A stretch of DNA of 64,000 nt from DATKIY01 sp963726755 (GTDB lineage: Bacteria > Actinomycetota > Actinomycetes > JAHEKZ01): the NCBI GenBank assembly GCA_963726755.1, contig CAVSDB010000003.1, positions 124,001-188,000 of the forward strand, read 5' to 3'. The first letter of the stretch is position 1, and every line of letters starts with the position of its first letter. A program made the position numbers and the translations under genes. Shown in pieces: positions 27,447 through 35,878 of this stretch. The notes under the pieces were generated by a model that was not told where the DNA came from, did no database searches, and saw nothing but the letters and a program-made list of their open reading frames with translations.

Positions 27447-28661
27447 TCAGCCTTGGGTCGAGCCCAGGGTTACATCCACCGTGAACTGGTCTCCACCGCG
27501 TTTCACATCCAGCGAAACGGTGTCTCCAGGCTGCTTGGCTCGGATCGCCACAACAAACTCTTCGTACCCAGCAACTGGCTGCCCATCGACGGCGACCACG
27601 ACATCGCCAGCCTGCAGTCCGGCATCGTCTGCTGGCCCGCCCGGCTCGACTGGCACCCGATTCCCGTCATTCGACGGCAGAATCCGAGCCCCTGGTCCGC
27701 GGTAGGTGATGTCGAGGTTTACCCCGACGATCGGGTAGGTCGCGACACCGTCCGAGATCAGTTCTTCTGCGATTCGCTGCGCTTGGTTGATCGGAATCGC
27801 AAAGCCGAGTCCGATGTTCCCGCCGACCCGGCCAACGCTCAGAGTCGCGATCGCACTGTTGATTCCCACCACTCGACCTCGCGCATCAACCAATGGACCA
27901 CCAGAGTTACCTGGGTTGATGGCTGCGTCGGTCTGGATCGCGCTGATGAAAGACACATCGCCGGACTCCCCCGCAGTCACCGGACGATCCAGCGCGCTGA
28001 CAATGCCCGTCGTGACAGTGCCAGACAATCCGAGAGGGGAACCAACCGCGATCACAGAGTCGCCAACGACCAACGAGTCGGAGTTGCCAAGAGACGCCGT
28101 GGGCAAAGAGTTTCGGTCGACCTTAAGTACTGCCAGGTCGTAGACCGATGTTGTACCAACAATTCTGGCGTCAACCTTTGAGCCGTCCACGAAGGTAACT
28201 TGCAGCGAACCACCGTCGGCAGCATCCGCGACGACGTGGTTGTTGGTCAGGATGTAACCGTCCTCGCGGAGTACGAATCCGGAACCAGTGGCACCTGCCC
28301 CGTTCCCGCGCGCCGTGATCGACACAACCGTCGGCAGCACCCGAGCCGCTACCCCAGCCGTGCTGTACGGCGGCCGTTGCGTGGCACCACCTTGCGTTTG
28401 GTCCAACTGGAATCCGGGCACCAGGTCGGAACCTCCGCCACTGGCCGAGTAGCCGACGAAACCACCGATCAACCCAGCCAGCACAGCGGCACCAGTCGCG
28501 ATCGCGATCACCGCTCCGGCGGCCATGCCTCGGGTGGCGGGCGCTGAGACGGCGGGTTGCGCCGTGCCGGGATACCGGTAACGCGGCTCAACCGGCGCAC
28601 CCTGGCCGTACGAATAGCCGTACGGGGGTGGCGGCGGCTCTGACGGTGGCCGAGACTCCAC
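27447..28661 (-). CDS. membrane-anchored HtrA/DegQ-type serine protease with PDZ domain
   Basis: 404 residues from GTG 28661 with AGAAGG upstream. Proline/tyrosine-rich cytoplasmic N-terminus, one membrane helix (GMAAGAVIAIATGAAVLAGLIGG), then an extracytoplasmic S1C protease domain: NNHVVADA (His), YDLAVLKVD (Asp) and NPGNSGGPLVD (Ser). A PDZ domain (YRGPGARILPSN, PADDAGLQAGDVVVAVDG) closes it. It degrades or refolds damaged envelope proteins. In relatives sigE and an anti-sigma factor lie next to it; here the next gene is an O-methyltransferase instead. Confidence 0.93.
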   Translation of the reverse strand: MESRPPSEPPPPPYGYSYGQGAPVEPRYRYPGTAQPAVSAPATRGMAAGAVIAIATGAAVLAGLIGGFVGYSASGGGSDLVPGFQLDQTQGGATQRPPYSTAGVAARVLPTVVSITARGNGAGATGSGFVLREDGYILTNNHVVADAADGGSLQVTFVDGSKVDARIVGTTSVYDLAVLKVDRNSLPTASLGNSDSLVVGDSVIAVGSPLGLSGTVTTGIVSALDRPVTAGESGDVSFISAIQTDAAINPGNSGGPLVDARGRVVGINSAIATLSVGRVGGNIGLGFAIPINQAQRIAEELISDGVATYPIVGVNLDITYRGPGARILPSNDGNRVPVEPGGPADDAGLQAGDVVVAVDGQPVAGYEEFVVAIRAKQPGDTVSLDVKRGGDQFTVDVTLGSTQG

Positions 28662-28795
28662 GGAACCCTTCTTTCTCGCCTTGATGCGAACGCAGAATCG
28701 CGGCCGATGGGTTACACGGTAGGCAGCCCACCCCCGGATCGCCAATCTGATCGATCGAACGGGCTAGGCTCATCCCGGCCTCGACCAGCGAAAAG

Positions 28796-29458
28796 GTGAT
28801 CTCCATCAGCCTCTCCCACGACAGTCACTCCTTCGTCGATGCATTCGTGACCGAAGACGACGTTCTTGACGACGCCCGACGACGCGCCGAAGAGATCGGG
28901 GCCACACCAGTAAGTCCTGGCGGCGGCGCCGCTTTACGCCTGCTTGCTGCGCTAGTCGAAGCCAAGGCCGTCGTCGAAATTGGTACGGGGACCGGAGTGT
29001 CGGGAGTGTGGCTGCTTCGAGGGATGACCCCCGACGGGATTCTCACCAGTGTCGACGCCGAAGCCGAGCACACCAGACTCGCTCGCCAAACTTTCACCGA
29101 GGCTGGCTTTCCGGCACAGCGCACTCGGCTCATCACTGGTCGCGCACTGGACGTCCTCCCCCGACTCACCGATGGCGCCTACGACGTGGTCTTCTGCGAT
29201 GGAGATAAGCGCGAGTACGCCTCGAATCTTGAGCAAGCGTGGCGGCTGCTACGACCGGGGGGATTGGCGGTGTTCGACAACGCTCTTTGGTCCGACAAGG
29301 TCGCTGACCCAGCCCAGCGAGACTCGGTGACCGTCGCGATCCGAGAGTTGGTCAAGGACATCAGCGAGGACGAGCGCTGGCTTTGCGCCCTACTACCCGT
29401 CGGCGATGGACTCCTGGTAGCTCAGCGATCGTCAGGCGTGACCGGGACCAGCACCTGA
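28796..29458 (+). CDS. O-methyltransferase (SAM-dependent, family 3)
   Basis: 220 residues. VVEIGTGTGVSGVWLLRGM (SAM-binding motif I), TSVDAEAEHTRLARQTF, YDVVFCDGDKREYASNLEQAWRLLRPGGLAVFDNALW. The DGDK and DNALW segments carry the metal-binding residues of the catechol O-methyltransferase-like group. The acceptor is unknown. Divergent from the HtrA gene by 134 bases; its 3' end overlaps the convergent YdhR-like gene by 27 bases. Confidence 0.9.
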   Translation: MISISLSHDSHSFVDAFVTEDDVLDDARRRAEEIGATPVSPGGGAALRLLAALVEAKAVVEIGTGTGVSGVWLLRGMTPDGILTSVDAEAEHTRLARQTFTEAGFPAQRTRLITGRALDVLPRLTDGAYDVVFCDGDKREYASNLEQAWRLLRPGGLAVFDNALWSDKVADPAQRDSVTVAIRELVKDISEDERWLCALLPVGDGLLVAQRSSGVTGTST

Positions 29459-29780
29459 GACAAAGCTGTCGCCGCCCTCGGCGATGGCCACTACCTCGAA
29501 AGGCTCATATGCGACCGGGGGTGAGCCAATGATCAACGTCCCGGGCGCTGTGGACTCTCCTGGCATAAAACTGGCAAGAAACTGATCGCGGTCTTCGCGT
29601 GAGGCAAAGACGTACGTGCCTTCAAACCACTCGCCTTCGATCATCCGCCAGGTCTTCATGTGAAGTCCGGCCATGCCCTGGAACCGGGCTAAGCGACGTA
29701 CCCGTTACGTACTCGCGCAACTGGGCGGGTACGTCAGCGCCAGCGTCCTTGAGGGACCAGCGCACCGAAAGTCCGAACAC
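29432..29780 (-). CDS. YdhR-like small protein, +1 frameshift
   Basis: About 115 residues joined across one shift near 29690. Frame one gives VFGLSVRWSLKDAGADVPAQLREYVTG; after removal of one base it continues LARFQGMAGLHMKTWRMIEGEWFEGTYVFASREDRDQFLASF. The pattern resembles YdhR-type dimeric alpha-beta barrel monooxygenases, in which the WF.GxYxF strand is conserved. Weak fold match. GTG 29780 lies 4 bases after the DUF3117 stop, so the two genes form an operon; GTG 29768 is an alternative start. Confidence 0.55.
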
Positions 29781-29784
29781 GGGT

Positions 29785-29952
29785 TTAGCCGACGACGCCG
29801 ATGAGTTGATCGCCCAAGTCTTTGGCCTCTGTGGCATTGAGCTCAACAACGAGGCGACCGCCACCTTCCAACGGCACACGCATAACGATCCCGCGGCCTT
29901 CTTTGGCCACCTCGAGCGGACCGTCGCCGGTGCGCGGCTTCATGGCCGCCAT
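29785..29952 (-). CDS. DUF3117 protein
   Basis: 55 residues, starting MAAMKPRTGDGPLEV and containing KEGRGIVMRVPLEGGGRLVVEL, which matches the small actinobacterial DUF3117 family almost position by position. Function unknown. The ATG is at 29950-29952 and the TAA at 29785-29787. It is too short for most gene finders' length cut-offs. Followed on the same strand by the YdhR-like gene. Confidence 0.93.
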   Translation of the reverse strand: MAAMKPRTGDGPLEVAKEGRGIVMRVPLEGGGRLVVELNATEAKDLGDQLIGVVG

Positions 29953-30072
29953 GTGGTACCCCTTCCTCGGACGAACAGGTCAGTGCCAGCGCATCACACT
30001 GACGCCGCTGCGCGGACCATTATCCAACATGGGGGGTCTGGGGTTTCAATCGCACCCATTCGGTCCTTCGAC

Positions 30073-30555
30073 TCAGGGGTTGGTCGCCTCGATTGAGTCA
30101 CGCAGCAGGTTCAGGCTCCTCCGGAGGCCAACGGCGACCAACGGCCGCACGCAGAACCAGCCGAGCCGGCCCGCCGGACCAAGCGGCAGCCCTAGTTCCT
30201 CTGTCCAGACGAACCTTGAGCGGTTCTCAGGCAGGGCAAAAACCTCGAAGATTCCCAGCCCCTGAACCATCTTCCCGGTGTGTTCGACGATGACCAGTTG
30301 CGGCGGCTGCCAGGTGGTCACAGTCATCTCGTCACGAATGGCCAGCCGACCAAAGCCAGTCCACGCCTCCAGTTCGCCGCCCAGACCCCGACCATCGACC
30401 GGCCGCGAACCATCGTTGTCTGATTGCACGGGCTGGACGCGGGTGGCGAGCATCCAGTCCGACTGACCCGACCAGTTTGTGACTTCATCCCAAACCACCT
30501 GTGGCGGTGCGTTGATGACGACGTCCAAACTCAACCGACCAACTTGAGTACTCAC
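30073..30555 (-). CDS. SRPBCC family protein
   Basis: 160 residues. START/Bet v 1-like fold: LDVVINAPPQVVWDEVTNWSGQSDWM at the N-terminus, central beta strands (LAIRDEMTVTTWQPPQLVIVEHTGK), and the long C-terminal helix VGLRRSLNLLRDSIEA. Such proteins bind a hydrophobic ligand or act as lyases or cyclases; ligand unknown. The GTG start overlaps the DivIVA-domain gene stop (GTGA), so it is translationally coupled to it. Confidence 0.83.
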   Translation of the reverse strand: MSTQVGRLSLDVVINAPPQVVWDEVTNWSGQSDWMLATRVQPVQSDNDGSRPVDGRGLGGELEAWTGFGRLAIRDEMTVTTWQPPQLVIVEHTGKMVQGLGIFEVFALPENRSRFVWTEELGLPLGPAGRLGWFCVRPLVAVGLRRSLNLLRDSIEATNP

Positions 30556-30887
30556 AACGGCGGATCGCCCACACCGTCATTGTCAGGAGAGGAACCTGCA
30601 GACTGCCGCGACGCAAGATCTCGAATCGTGGCATCGCGAACCGCAAGTTCAGCAGCGAGTCGATCCAAGACCTCATCGACGTCAGACATCCGGTAACCCC
30701 TGAGAGCCAGCGGCAGGCGTACCGAGTCGACGTCGGCGGCGACAAGTTGACGATCTTCGGGCAGGCCAACCACCACGTCGTCGAGTTCTTGCTCGGCCAG
30801 ACCATCACCGCGCCCAAGTGCCAGCAGCACTACCCCGACCAGAATGGCCGTCACTACCAGCAGCCACACCACCCACAACACCGACAT
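30552..30887 (-). CDS. membrane-anchored DivIVA-domain protein
   Basis: 111 residues from the ATG at 30887 with GGGAGG upstream. One N-terminal membrane helix (VLWVVWLLVVTAILVGVVLLAL) and a short DivIVA segment (LPLALRGYRMSDVDEVLDRLAAELAVRD), where RGYxxxxVD is the family hallmark. The coiled coil is short. It is a small member, not the polar growth protein Wag31. Cell-envelope or division-site location is an inference. Confidence 0.85.
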   Translation of the reverse strand: MSVLWVVWLLVVTAILVGVVLLALGRGDGLAEQELDDVVVGLPEDRQLVAADVDSVRLPLALRGYRMSDVDEVLDRLAAELAVRDATIRDLASRQSAGSSPDNDGVGDPPL

Positions 30888-30990
30888 CGTCGCGCCTCCC
30901 TGGCTAGAGGACGATGGTCGCACGACTACGCCCCTACAGTGACGTCGAGGCACGGACGTCAAGGCGGACGGACGACGATGAGGGGGTGGC

Positions 30991-31854
30991 ATGGCCCTGA
31001 CCCTGGGTAACCGCACGTTCAGCGATCACGAGCGCCTCGTTATGGCGATCGTCAATCGCACCCCGGACTCCTTCTACGACCGGGGTGCGACTTTCGCCGA
31101 TGCCTCCGCCTTCGTCGCCGTCGACACGGCGGTTGAGGCTGGAGCGGACATCATCGACATCGGCGGGGTGAAGGCAGGTCCTGGTCCCGTCGTCGATGAA
31201 ATTGAGGAGATCGACCGCACGGTGGCGTTCATCGCCGACGTACGGCAGCGCCACCCGCACATCGTCTTGAGTGTCGATACGTGGCGTCACGAAGTCGCAC
31301 AAGCCGCATGTGACGTCGGAGTGGACCTGCTGAATGACGCATGGGGTGGTCACGATCCGCTGTTGGCAAAGGTCGCCGCAGAACGAGGCGTCGGATTGGT
31401 ATGCACACACACCGGTGGCGCGGCACCACGCACGCGACCTCACCGCGTGACGTATGACGACCCGGTTGCGGACGTCTTGGGCTTCTTCGACCGGGAGACC
31501 ACGCGGGTACTAGACCTTGGCGTGCTCCGCGATCGAATCCTGATCGATCCTGGTCATGACTTCGGGAAGAACACTCGCCATTCTCTGGCAATCACCCGAC
31601 GTCTGGATACGTTCGTCGCAACCGGCTGGCCGTTGCTCGTCTCCTTGTCGAACAAGGATTTCATCGGAGAAACGTTGGACCGTCCCGTTGACGAACGTCT
31701 CACCGGAACGCTCGCCGCTACCGCAATCAGTGCGTGGCTGGGAGCTCGCGTGTTTCGGGTGCATCAACCTGCGGAGACTCGTGAGGTGCTTCAGGTTGTG
31801 GCAGCGATCGCGGGGGAAATTCAACCTGCAGTTGCTCGGAGGGGGCTGGCATAG
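30991..31854 (+). CDS. dihydropteroate synthase homologue of the FolP2 type
   Basis: 287 residues. TIM barrel with MAIVNRTPDSFYDRGATF, DIGGVKAGPG, VDTWRHEVAQAA, LLNDAWGG, VCTHTGGAAPRTRPHRV, LIDPGHDFGKNT and the C-terminal FRVHQ. These variants match mycobacterial FolP2 rather than the FolP1 sulfonamide target, which has a different N-terminal loop. FolP2 of M. leprae lacks dihydropteroate synthase activity, so a folate role cannot be assumed. Divergent from the DivIVA gene, 103 bases between. Confidence 0.87.
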   Translation: MALTLGNRTFSDHERLVMAIVNRTPDSFYDRGATFADASAFVAVDTAVEAGADIIDIGGVKAGPGPVVDEIEEIDRTVAFIADVRQRHPHIVLSVDTWRHEVAQAACDVGVDLLNDAWGGHDPLLAKVAAERGVGLVCTHTGGAAPRTRPHRVTYDDPVADVLGFFDRETTRVLDLGVLRDRILIDPGHDFGKNTRHSLAITRRLDTFVATGWPLLVSLSNKDFIGETLDRPVDERLTGTLAATAISAWLGARVFRVHQPAETREVLQVVAAIAGEIQPAVARRGLA

Positions 31855-33119
31855 GTCGTAGGGACGCCGCTAGCCACCACAACGCCATCAGCAACGTTGG
31901 CAGCTGCCAGATCGCGATAGCGACGCCAACACTCATTCGGTCGGCCGTGTGTCCTGCCGCAACAGCCACGAGCGCCTGTCCGCCCATCATGCCGACCTGT
32001 GCCAACGCGAACACTGGCGCGCGGACGGCCGCGCCCATCTCGCGAACCGCAACGACGTACGCCAGCACCCCCGGGGCATTGATGACGCCGAGACCGACGT
32101 ATCCCATCAGCCCGAGCAACGGACTTTCACCGAGTGTGAACCCGACGATTGCGATCACCGCTCCGGCCGCCATCGTGATCTCAGCGACACGGAGCAAATC
32201 TCGGCTCGAGATGTGACGAGGCAGCATGACGCCAAGAACCGCACCCACAGCAGCTGACACAGCGGCCAACGGTCCGGCCAACCCTTGGTGGTCGATCGCT
32301 GCGCCGTAAACGACGACGAGTGCTTCGCCGGCCATGATGGTGCTCGCGCTGACAATCGAAAGAATCAACGCTCGACGCAGTAGCCGTTGACCCCGAAGTG
32401 CCCTTGTACCCGCGCGAAGCAACGCTCGCGCCGACTCCTCGGCTTCGGCGAAGGCGGGCATCGGAGGAACACCAAGGATCAGTACCGCCGAAATCAGGAA
32501 CGACGCCGCGTTAATGACGATCGCTGCTTGGACACTGAAGTAGGCAAGCGCGAATCCCCCGGTCAAGAACCCCACCATCACTGCGATCTGCTGGGTCGAC
32601 TGGAAGAGCACCAGGGCGTCGTCTCGAGTCTCGTCATCCGGGGCGTATGCCGGCGCTGCCGCAGCACGAGTGGCCTCGTACACCGACGTCGGCACACCAC
32701 AGAGGAAGACCAGAAGCAACAGCCCCCATACCGGCAAGGGCAGGAGCAGCATCAACAACAGCAACCCGCGAAGGACGTCGGCGCCGACCAGCAAGGTTCG
32801 AGCCGGGATGCGGGCTCCTACGGCCGGCTAGCCAGGGGGCGAAGACGTAGGGCAGATACATGGCTGCCAGCGCAGCAGAGGCAGCGACAGCCTGCCCGGT
32901 CTGCTGGTAGAGCAGAGCGGCGACGCCTAGCAGCCCGACCCAGTCCCCGGTCTCGCTGACCATTTGCGAGAGCCAAAAACGCCGGAGGGGGCCGTAACGG
33001 GCCACCGCACCGGCTTGACGCACGCGCGTGAGCACGACGCGGCCATGCCTTTGCTGGCGCTGACGGCGCCACCAAGGGGGTCGGTCTGTCGTGTCCTCGT
33101 TGGGGGTGGACCCACTCAC
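31727..33119 (-). CDS. MFS transporter, +1 frameshift
   Basis: About 464 residues joined across a shift near 32820. Frame one starts with GTG 33119 and has the basic N-terminus, YGPLRRFWLSQMVSETGDWVGLLGVAALLYQQTG (TM1-2) and AALAAMYLPYVFAPWLA. After one extra base it continues ARTLLVGADVLRGLLLLMLLLPLPVWGLLLLV. About 12 helices follow. It resembles the MFS group of the MFS_3/enterobactin exporter type; substrate unknown. The last 40 residues are hydrophilic and antisense to the 3' end of the folP2 homologue (overlap 31727-31854). Confidence 0.8.
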
Positions 33120-33187
33120 CCCTCACCTATCGGCAAGCGGCCGGGATTTCTGCAGGTGATCGGGATCTCTGGAGGTTGCCAACCCGC

Positions 33188-34057
33188 CTAGATCCCCATG
33201 AGGGGATTACCGGCTGCCTTGGCTTCGGCCTGTTCCTTGGTGTGCATTGCGTCCATCTCGTCCTGACGCAGCGAGTCTCGGTCGAACTCGGTGAGTCGGA
33301 TCAGCTCCACCGCCTCGTCAACGTCGTCGGCGACCTGCAGCAGGTGGAGGTCCTGCACCGACGCCTTGCCCTCAGCGATCATGGTGTTGCTCAGCCATTG
33401 GACGAGTCCGCTCCAGTAGCTCGAGCCGACTAGAACGATCGGGAAAGCCGTCACCTTCTGTGTCTGCACGAGCGTCAGAGCCTCGAACAGCTCGTCCATG
33501 GTGCCGAAGCCACCCGGCAGCACGATGAAGCCCCTGGCGTACTTGACGAACATCGTCTTGCGCGCGAAGAAGTAGCGAAAGTTCACTCCGATATCGACCC
33601 AGGGGTTCAGCCCCTGCTCGAAAGGCAACTCGATTCCGAGTCCGACTGAGACACCGTCGGCCTCACAGGCGCCCTTGTTGGCCGCCTCCATAATCCCTGG
33701 GCCTCCCCCTGTGATCACTGCGTAGCCAGCCCTGGCCAGCGCGGCTCCCAGTTCGACCGCCTGGGCGTACTCGGGCGAGTCCCGGGCCGTCCTGGCACTG
33801 CCGAACACGCTGACTGCCCGACCCAACTCCGCCAGTGACCCAAACCCTTCGACGAACTCGGCCTGGATTCGCAATACCCGCCAAGGGTCGGCATGCACCC
33901 AGTCCGTGGGTCCACGGGTGTCTAGGAGTCGCTGGTCGGTCGTACTGCGCTGCACCTGGCCACGCCGTAGGACGACCGGTCCTCGCCGCTTCTCGCGGGG
34001 CGGCTGGCCGCGCTCAGGAGCCGAGCCGTCGCGGTCTGAGGAGGGCGGAGTCGTCAT
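33188..34057 (-). CDS. LOG family protein (TIGR00730 Rossmann fold)
   Basis: 289 residues. The hallmark PGGFGTMDELFEALTLVQT and the preceding GGGPGIMEAANKGA identify the LOG (LONELY GUY) family, whose best-known members release cytokinin bases from nucleoside 5'-monophosphates. The N-terminal 75 residues are basic and disordered and contain WRVLRIQAEFVEGF, as in actinobacterial members. The reaction here is inferred from the family. Starts with ATG, divergent from YceI. Confidence 0.88.
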   Translation of the reverse strand: MTTPPSSDRDGSAPERGQPPREKRRGPVVLRRGQVQRSTTDQRLLDTRGPTDWVHADPWRVLRIQAEFVEGFGSLAELGRAVSVFGSARTARDSPEYAQAVELGAALARAGYAVITGGGPGIMEAANKGACEADGVSVGLGIELPFEQGLNPWVDIGVNFRYFFARKTMFVKYARGFIVLPGGFGTMDELFEALTLVQTQKVTAFPIVLVGSSYWSGLVQWLSNTMIAEGKASVQDLHLLQVADDVDEAVELIRLTEFDRDSLRQDEMDAMHTKEQAEAKAAGNPLMGI

Positions 34058-34095
34058 GGCTCAAGCGTACTGGCGCGAGGTCCTGGGGAATTTAT

Positions 34096-34107
34096 TTGAC
34101 TTCTCAA
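34096..34107 (+). promoter_or_regulatory. inverted repeat TTGA-CTTC-TCAA upstream of yceI
   Basis: A 4-bp perfect inverted repeat around a 4-base spacer in the AT-rich part of the 118-base gap between the LOG and YceI genes. It overlaps a TTGACT sequence that resembles a -35 element. MarR-type repressors often bind TTGA/TCAA half-sites, but no MarR gene is in the window. Weak evidence. Confidence 0.25.
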
Positions 34108-34175
34108 GTATTTAGTGTTCAACTATCTGTATCCGCCACATCGAACTTGGCCGACAGACTTCTAAGGAGCACCAC

Positions 34176-34742
34176 ATGACCGCCGTAATCACCACCCCGA
34201 ACCTGACCCAAACCACGGGTACCTGGGCCATCGACACCGCCCACTCACGGATTGGCTTCTCCGCTCGCCACGCCATGGTTACGACCGTGCGCGGCAGTTT
34301 TGAGGCCTTCGAAGGCACCCTCACGCTCGATGGAACTGACCCGGCGAACTCGGCAGCGACCCTGAACGTCGAGACCGCCAGCCTCAACACCGGAAACGCG
34401 GACCGCGACGCACACGTCCGCGGCGAGGACTTCCTCGACGTCGAGGCCTTCCCCCACATGAGTTTCCTCGCGACTTCGGTACGCCACGACGACGACACCT
34501 CGTTCGTCATGGTCGGCGACCTCACGATCCGCGACATCACCCGCCCGGTCGAGATTGCCGCTGACTTCGAGGGCGTCAGCACCGACCCGTTCGGCAACGA
34601 CCGCATCGGGTTCTCCGGACGGACCGTCATCCGACGCAAGGACTTCGGTCTTAGCTGGAACGTCGCGCTCGAGGCCGGCGGCGTGCTGGTCAGCGACAAG
34701 GTCACCATCGAACTCGACGTCTCGGCGATCAAGCAGGCCTAA
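34176..34742 (+). CDS. YceI family protein
   Basis: 188 residues: TTGTWAIDTAHSRIGFSARHAMVTTVRGSF at the start, GEDFLDVEAFPHMSF, VGDLTIRDITRPVEIAADFEG, RIGFSGRTVIRRKDFGLSWN. This is the YceI lipocalin-like barrel that binds isoprenoid or other lipid ligands. No signal peptide, which is normal for the actinobacterial group. The ATG has AAGGAG 7 bases upstream. Followed by a strong hairpin terminator. Confidence 0.92.
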   Translation: MTAVITTPNLTQTTGTWAIDTAHSRIGFSARHAMVTTVRGSFEAFEGTLTLDGTDPANSAATLNVETASLNTGNADRDAHVRGEDFLDVEAFPHMSFLATSVRHDDDTSFVMVGDLTIRDITRPVEIAADFEGVSTDPFGNDRIGFSGRTVIRRKDFGLSWNVALEAGGVLVSDKVTIELDVSAIKQA

Positions 34743-34752
34743 GACTTTCGAA

Positions 34753-34795
34753 GCGAAAGCGGGCCGCACCGGGAGAGGTGGCGGCCCGCTTTCGC
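34753..34795. terminator. bidirectional terminator between yceI and dapE
   Basis: A perfect 15-bp stem: GCGAAAGCGGGCCGC (34753-34767) and GCGGCCCGCTTTCGC (34781-34795) around a 13-base loop. It lies between two convergent genes and would stop transcription from both sides. The U-run is short on each strand, as is usual in high-GC bacteria. Confidence 0.85.
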
Positions 34796-34799
34796 CTTC

Positions 34800-35861
34800 T
34801 TAAGAACTCAGCCAGTCGCGCAGTCGGCCTTCGCACTCAGCGATTTGCTGCGCCGATACCCACTCGCCGCGGGTATGCGCGACCATCGGATCACCCGGGC
34901 CGTAGTTGACGGCCGGGATCCCCAGCTGGCTGAACTGCGCGACGTCCGTCCAGCCGAACTTGGCGCGCGCCTCGCCACCGATCGCGGTTGCGAACGCCGC
35001 AGCGGCCGGGTGGTCGAGGCCCGGACGGGCGCCAGGGGCGGAGTCCGTCACGGTCACGTCGTACCCGTCGAACACTTCGCGCAGATGCGCGGCTGCCTCA
35101 GCCTCATTGCGATCCGGAGCGAAGCGGTAATTGATGGTGACCACGCAGGCATCTGGCACCACGTTGCCAGCAACCCCGCCCGCAATGCCAACGGCGTTTA
35201 AGCCTTCACGGAACTGCAATCCGTCAACAACTGGAAGACGCGGTTCGTACGACCGAAGCCGGTCCAGAACCGGGGCGGCGGCGTGAATGGCGTTCTCCCC
35301 CATCCATGAGCGCGCGCTGTGGGCTCGGACCCCGTGTACGGCGACGTCGATACGCATAGTGCCCTGGCAGCCACCCTCGACGATCGCATCGGTTGGCTCA
35401 AGCAAGACCGCGAAGTCAGCAGCCAGCCAGTCCGGATGCTGACGCGATAAGCGCAACAAACCGTTGCGCTCGGCTTCCACCTCTTCGCCGTCGTAGAAGA
35501 TGTAGGTCACGTCGCGGGTCGGCTCTTGCAGCGTCGCCGCGAGTCGCAATATGACCGCGTCGCCGCTCTTCATGTCGGCAGCACCGAGGCCGTAGAGAGT
35601 GTCCTCGTCTCGCGTTGACGGAAAGTTGTCTGCCGCCGGCACGGTGTCGAGGTGACCGGCGAGGACGACGCGTTCGGCGCGTCCATTGTTCGTCCGCGCG
35701 ACGACCGCATCCCCGTCGCGATCGACCTTGAGCCATGGGACCGTCGTCAATGCCGTCGCCACCGCGTCTGCAAGGTCGGTCTCGTGGCCGCTCTCAGAAA
35801 AGATGTCAACCAGATCCGCGGTCAATAGATCGACGTCCTGGTGCAGATTCAGCGTGGCCAC
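34800..35861 (-). CDS. dapE: succinyl-diaminopimelate desuccinylase
   Basis: 353 residues, M20 metallopeptidase family. VLAGHLDTVPAADN holds the first metal-binding His and Asp, GLGAADMKSG the bridging Asp, and FYDGEEVEAERNGL the catalytic Glu pair; EPTDA gives another ligand, and TRGEWVS is near the C-terminus. Removes succinate from N-succinyl-diaminopimelate in lysine and peptidoglycan synthesis. The GTG at 35861 is only 17 bases from the divergent dapD start. Confidence 0.92.
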   Translation of the reverse strand: MATLNLHQDVDLLTADLVDIFSESGHETDLADAVATALTTVPWLKVDRDGDAVVARTNNGRAERVVLAGHLDTVPAADNFPSTRDEDTLYGLGAADMKSGDAVILRLAATLQEPTRDVTYIFYDGEEVEAERNGLLRLSRQHPDWLAADFAVLLEPTDAIVEGGCQGTMRIDVAVHGVRAHSARSWMGENAIHAAAPVLDRLRSYEPRLPVVDGLQFREGLNAVGIAGGVAGNVVPDACVVTINYRFAPDRNEAEAAAHLREVFDGYDVTVTDSAPGARPGLDHPAAAAFATAIGGEARAKFGWTDVAQFSQLGIPAVNYGPGDPMVAHTRGEWVSAQQIAECEGRLRDWLSS

Positions 35862-35878
35862 CTGGGTACCGTAACCGC

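Noticed and set aside
27447..28795. A sigE/anti-sigma factor pair next to the HtrA-type protease, as in relatives
   Set aside because: The space between the protease and the O-methyltransferase is 134 bases and encodes neither.
29599..30096. Open frame of 165 codons on the + strand
   Set aside because: It is antisense to DUF3117 and the YdhR-like gene, which match known families.
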